Of a stretch of DNA of 7,944 bases, positions 5,564 through 7,944 are shown piece after piece (position 1 is the first letter of the stretch; each line of letters begins with the position of its first letter). The translations under genes and the position numbers were made by a program. Origin of the DNA: CAYZJD01 sp964478455 (GTDB lineage: Bacteria > Acidobacteriota > Terriglobia > Bryobacterales > Bryobacteraceae); contig CAYZJD010000211.1 of assembly GCA_964478455.1 (NCBI GenBank), positions 1 through 7,944 on the forward strand, read 5' to 3'. The notes beneath the pieces were generated by a model. That model did no database searches. It worked only from the letters and a program-made list of their open reading frames with translations, and had not been told where the DNA came from.

Positions 5564-7851
5564 TGTCTGGCGCTGTCCGGCGGTCTTGCGCGCTTCTTGC
5601 CGCGTTCGCCGCCGGCCTCTTCGCTCAACCGGTCGAGTCCCTTCCCGGAACCGCGCCGCTCACCTGGAAGGAAGACCTCGCGGACACACTCATGGACGGC
5701 GCGCACCGCTTCGTCGAGCGGCAGATCGCCGAGTCGGCCGGCAGGCGGCAGCGCCGCTGGAGCCGCGATGATTCCTCGCCCGAGGCCTACAACAAGTCGG
5801 TGGCGCCGAATCGCGAGCGCTTCCGCGAGCGGATCGGCGTGGTGGACGAGCGCCTCGCGGTCACGCTCGAGCGATTCGGCGACGAAGCCAATCCCGCGCT
5901 CGTCGCCGAGACGGCGGCCTGGCGGGCCTGGCAGGTTCGTTGGCCGGTGCTCGAAGGCGTCCACGGCGAAGGGCTGCTTCTGGAACCGAAAGCCGCGCCC
6001 GCCGCTTACGTGGTGGCGCTGCCTGATGCGGATCAGACACCCGAGCAACTGGCCAGCCTCAGTGCGGGCCTCGCTGCTCCGGCGCAACTCGCCCGCCGCC
6101 TCGCCGACAGCGGCTGCTTCGTTCTGGTTCCGGTGCTGATCGACCGTTCGATGCGCTTCTCCGGCCGCGCCGGCATCCGCATGGTGAATGACCAGACGCA
6201 CCGCGAGTGGATCTACCGGCAGGCCTACCACCTCGGCCGTCACGTCATCGGCTACGAGGTGCAGAAGGTGCTGGCCGCGGTGGACTGGTTCTCAAACCGG
6301 GCCGCCGGAAAGGTTGCGGTCGCCGGCCACGGCGAGGGCGGCCTGATCGCTTTCTACTCGGCCGCCGCCGACACCCGCATTGACGCCGTCCTCGTCAGCG
6401 GTTACTTCGGCCCGCGCGAGGCGGTCTGGGCAGAGCCGATCTATCGCAACGTCTGGGGGCTGCTGGAGGAATTCGGCGACGCCGAGATCGCTTCCCTCAT
6501 CGCGCCGCGGACGCTGGTGGTCGAGTATGCCCGTGGGCCGGAAGCGAAAGGGCACAAGGGGGATCTGACTACCCCGGACTTTGCCGCGGTCGAGAAGGAA
6601 TTTCGCCGCATCGACAGCCTTGTCCGGCCGGGCTTCTTCCCGAAGTATCTAACGGGCGGTGCGGCTACATCGGACGGAGTCGCGACACTGCTCCAGGCCC
6701 TGCGGCTGAAACCTCGCGCTTCGCGCCCGGCCGCGGCGACGGACCGCCGCAAGAACTTCGATCCGGCTGCCCGCCAGCTTCGCCAGATCCGGGAGCTTGA
6801 TGGCCACGCGCAACTGGTGCTCCGCCGCTCGGAGCAGACGCGGCGAAGGTTCTTCCTCCACAAGGCGATGCCGGAGCTGGCCGAGAGGAAATGGAACCTC
6901 AAACTGCGTCTCCCGACGCACCCGCCCCAGAAGTTCATCGAAGCCGCCCGGTGGTACCGGCGGCACTTCCGCGACGAGCTGATCGGAAGCTTCAAGGAGC
7001 CGGCGCTCGCCGCCAACCCGCGCACGCGGAAGATCTACGACACACCGGAGTACGCGGGCTACGACGTGGTCCTGGATGTGTTCCCGGAGCTGATCGCCTG
7101 GGGTGTGCTGCTCGTGCCGAAGGACATCCGGCCGGGGGAGCGGCGGCCGGTGGTCGTGTGCCAGCACGGGCGCGGCGGCGTTCCCTACGACCTGATCACG
7201 GGCAATAAGGAAGCCTACAACGACTTCGCGTCGCGGCTGGCCGACCGCGGCTTTGTGGTTTTCGCTCCCCACAACCTCTACCGCGGCGAGGACCGCTACC
7301 GCTGGCTCGACCGCAAGGCGGCGGGCATCAAGGCATCGCTGTTCTCATTCATCCTCGCGCAGCACACGCAGATCCTCGACTGGCTCAAGGGGCTTCCGTT
7401 CGTGGATCCGGCGCGCATCGGCTTCTACGGCCTGAGCTACGGCGGCAAGACCGCCATGCGCATCCCGGCGATTCTGGAGGACTACGCGCTCTCCATCTGC
7501 TCGGGCGACTTCAACTACTGGGCGAACAAGATTGCCGCCGATGACGAGTGGTTCAGTTACGTGTTCACGGAAGAATGGGAGATGCCGACGTTCAACCTCG
7601 GCAACACGTACGATTACGCCGAGATGGCCTACCTGATCTTCCCGCGCCCCTTCATGGTGGAGCGCGGCCACCACGACCACGTCGCCGAGGACCGCTGGGT
7701 GGACTACGAGTACGCCAAGGTGCGGTGGCTCTACGCCCAGTTCGGCCTTGCCGGCCGAACCGAGATCGAGCACTTCAACGGCGGCCACACCATCAACGCC
7801 GAGGGAACGTTCCGGTTCCTGCACAAGCACTTGAACTGGCCGGAACGGTGA
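5563..7851 (+). CDS. Secreted two-domain alpha/beta-hydrolase (esterase/dienelactone-hydrolase-like)
   Basis: A 762-residue protein with a Sec signal peptide: Arg6-Arg7, hydrophobic CALLAAFAAGLFA, likely cleavage after Ala21. Two alpha/beta-hydrolase domains follow. The C-terminal one (about 490-762) looks active: oxyanion-type HGRGG at 535-539, nucleophile elbow GLSYGG with Ser625, candidate acid Glu700 (or Asp705) in PRPFMVERGHHD, and His742 in GGHTINAEG. This fits esterase, acetyl-xylan-esterase or dienelactone-hydrolase relatives; the substrate is unknown. The N-terminal domain (about 125-380) has the equivalent elbow AGHGEGG with Gly257 where Ser is expected. It keeps Glu321 in PRTLVVE, and has GGA (Ala367) where the second domain has GGH, so it is probably inactive. 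The open frame extends upstream to 4876, but that part is a shadow of the permease gene. The ATG at 5563 is supported by the signal peptide and by the TGATG overlap. Together with the oxidoreductase and permease it suggests external cleavage of an esterified carbohydrate, which is inference. Confidence 0.85.
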   Translation: MSGAVRRSCALLAAFAAGLFAQPVESLPGTAPLTWKEDLADTLMDGAHRFVERQIAESAGRRQRRWSRDDSSPEAYNKSVAPNRERFRERIGVVDERLAVTLERFGDEANPALVAETAAWRAWQVRWPVLEGVHGEGLLLEPKAAPAAYVVALPDADQTPEQLASLSAGLAAPAQLARRLADSGCFVLVPVLIDRSMRFSGRAGIRMVNDQTHREWIYRQAYHLGRHVIGYEVQKVLAAVDWFSNRAAGKVAVAGHGEGGLIAFYSAAADTRIDAVLVSGYFGPREAVWAEPIYRNVWGLLEEFGDAEIASLIAPRTLVVEYARGPEAKGHKGDLTTPDFAAVEKEFRRIDSLVRPGFFPKYLTGGAATSDGVATLLQALRLKPRASRPAAATDRRKNFDPAARQLRQIRELDGHAQLVLRRSEQTRRRFFLHKAMPELAERKWNLKLRLPTHPPQKFIEAARWYRRHFRDELIGSFKEPALAANPRTRKIYDTPEYAGYDVVLDVFPELIAWGVLLVPKDIRPGERRPVVVCQHGRGGVPYDLITGNKEAYNDFASRLADRGFVVFAPHNLYRGEDRYRWLDRKAAGIKASLFSFILAQHTQILDWLKGLPFVDPARIGFYGLSYGGKTAMRIPAILEDYALSICSGDFNYWANKIAADDEWFSYVFTEEWEMPTFNLGNTYDYAEMAYLIFPRPFMVERGHHDHVAEDRWVDYEYAKVRWLYAQFGLAGRTEIEHFNGGHTINAEGTFRFLHKHLNWPER

Positions 7852-7944
7852 GCGGCCCGGGTTTCCAGGCGGCGAGCCGGACGACGGAACATCCTGCCGG
7901 AAATGTGAAGGGCGGGTGAATTTCCTTGATCCGATGAGTAGGAG

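Noticed and set aside
5005..6243. A 412-codon minus-strand open frame across the permease-hydrolase junction
   Set aside because: It overlaps two supported plus-strand genes, and its composition is that of a shadow frame.
7852..7944. Start of another gene at the ATG at 7934
   Set aside because: Only a few codons remain before the window ends, no clear ribosome binding site precedes it, and nothing can be recognised.

Overview
The window is GC-rich chromosomal DNA, probably from an acidobacterium of the Solibacter/Bryobacter type. That placement is an inference from three things: the style of the exported Gfo/Idh/MocA oxidoreductase, the large secreted esterase-like protein whose predicted signal cleavage is A|Q, and the Ala/Pro/Glu-rich extensions of NusA and IF2. 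No rRNA, tRNA, CRISPR array or complete transposase gene was seen.

Left part (1-2794, minus strand): the conserved transcription/translation operon rimP-nusA-infB. rimP (2794-2330) is followed after 33 nt by nusA (TTG start, 2296-743), then after a 97-nt gap by infB, whose first 215 codons are present (645-1) before the window ends. No ylxR-type gene fits in the nusA-infB gap. The leader of this operon holds a consensus -10 (TATAAT, 2861-2866) and then a textbook intrinsic terminator (2815-2838) only about 20 nt before the rimP start. It therefore looks like an attenuator controlling an operon that encodes the termination factor NusA.

Divergent intergenic region (2795-3012): besides that leader it holds a 23-bp perfect inverted repeat (2875-2897 and 2950-2972) filling the space between the two divergent promoters.

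Right part (3013-7851, plus strand): a probable carbohydrate-related cluster. It has a Tat-exported Gfo/Idh/MocA oxidoreductase, an MFS permease of sugar-permease type, and a secreted 762-residue protein with two alpha/beta-hydrolase domains. The permease and hydrolase genes overlap as TGATG, so they are probably translationally coupled. Between the oxidoreductase and the permease lies a second long palindrome (4295-4371) that begins inside the oxidoreductase stop codon and should act as a strong terminator. The two palindromes share the core GGGGWCAGCC and flank the oxidoreductase gene, which suggests one family of REP-like palindromic elements.

In the hydrolase, the N-terminal domain seems to have lost its nucleophile (Gly257) and its histidine (Ala367), while the C-terminal domain keeps Ser625 and His742. 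This suggests a pseudoenzyme-enzyme fusion. The last 93 nt (7852-7944) hold nothing I can call.
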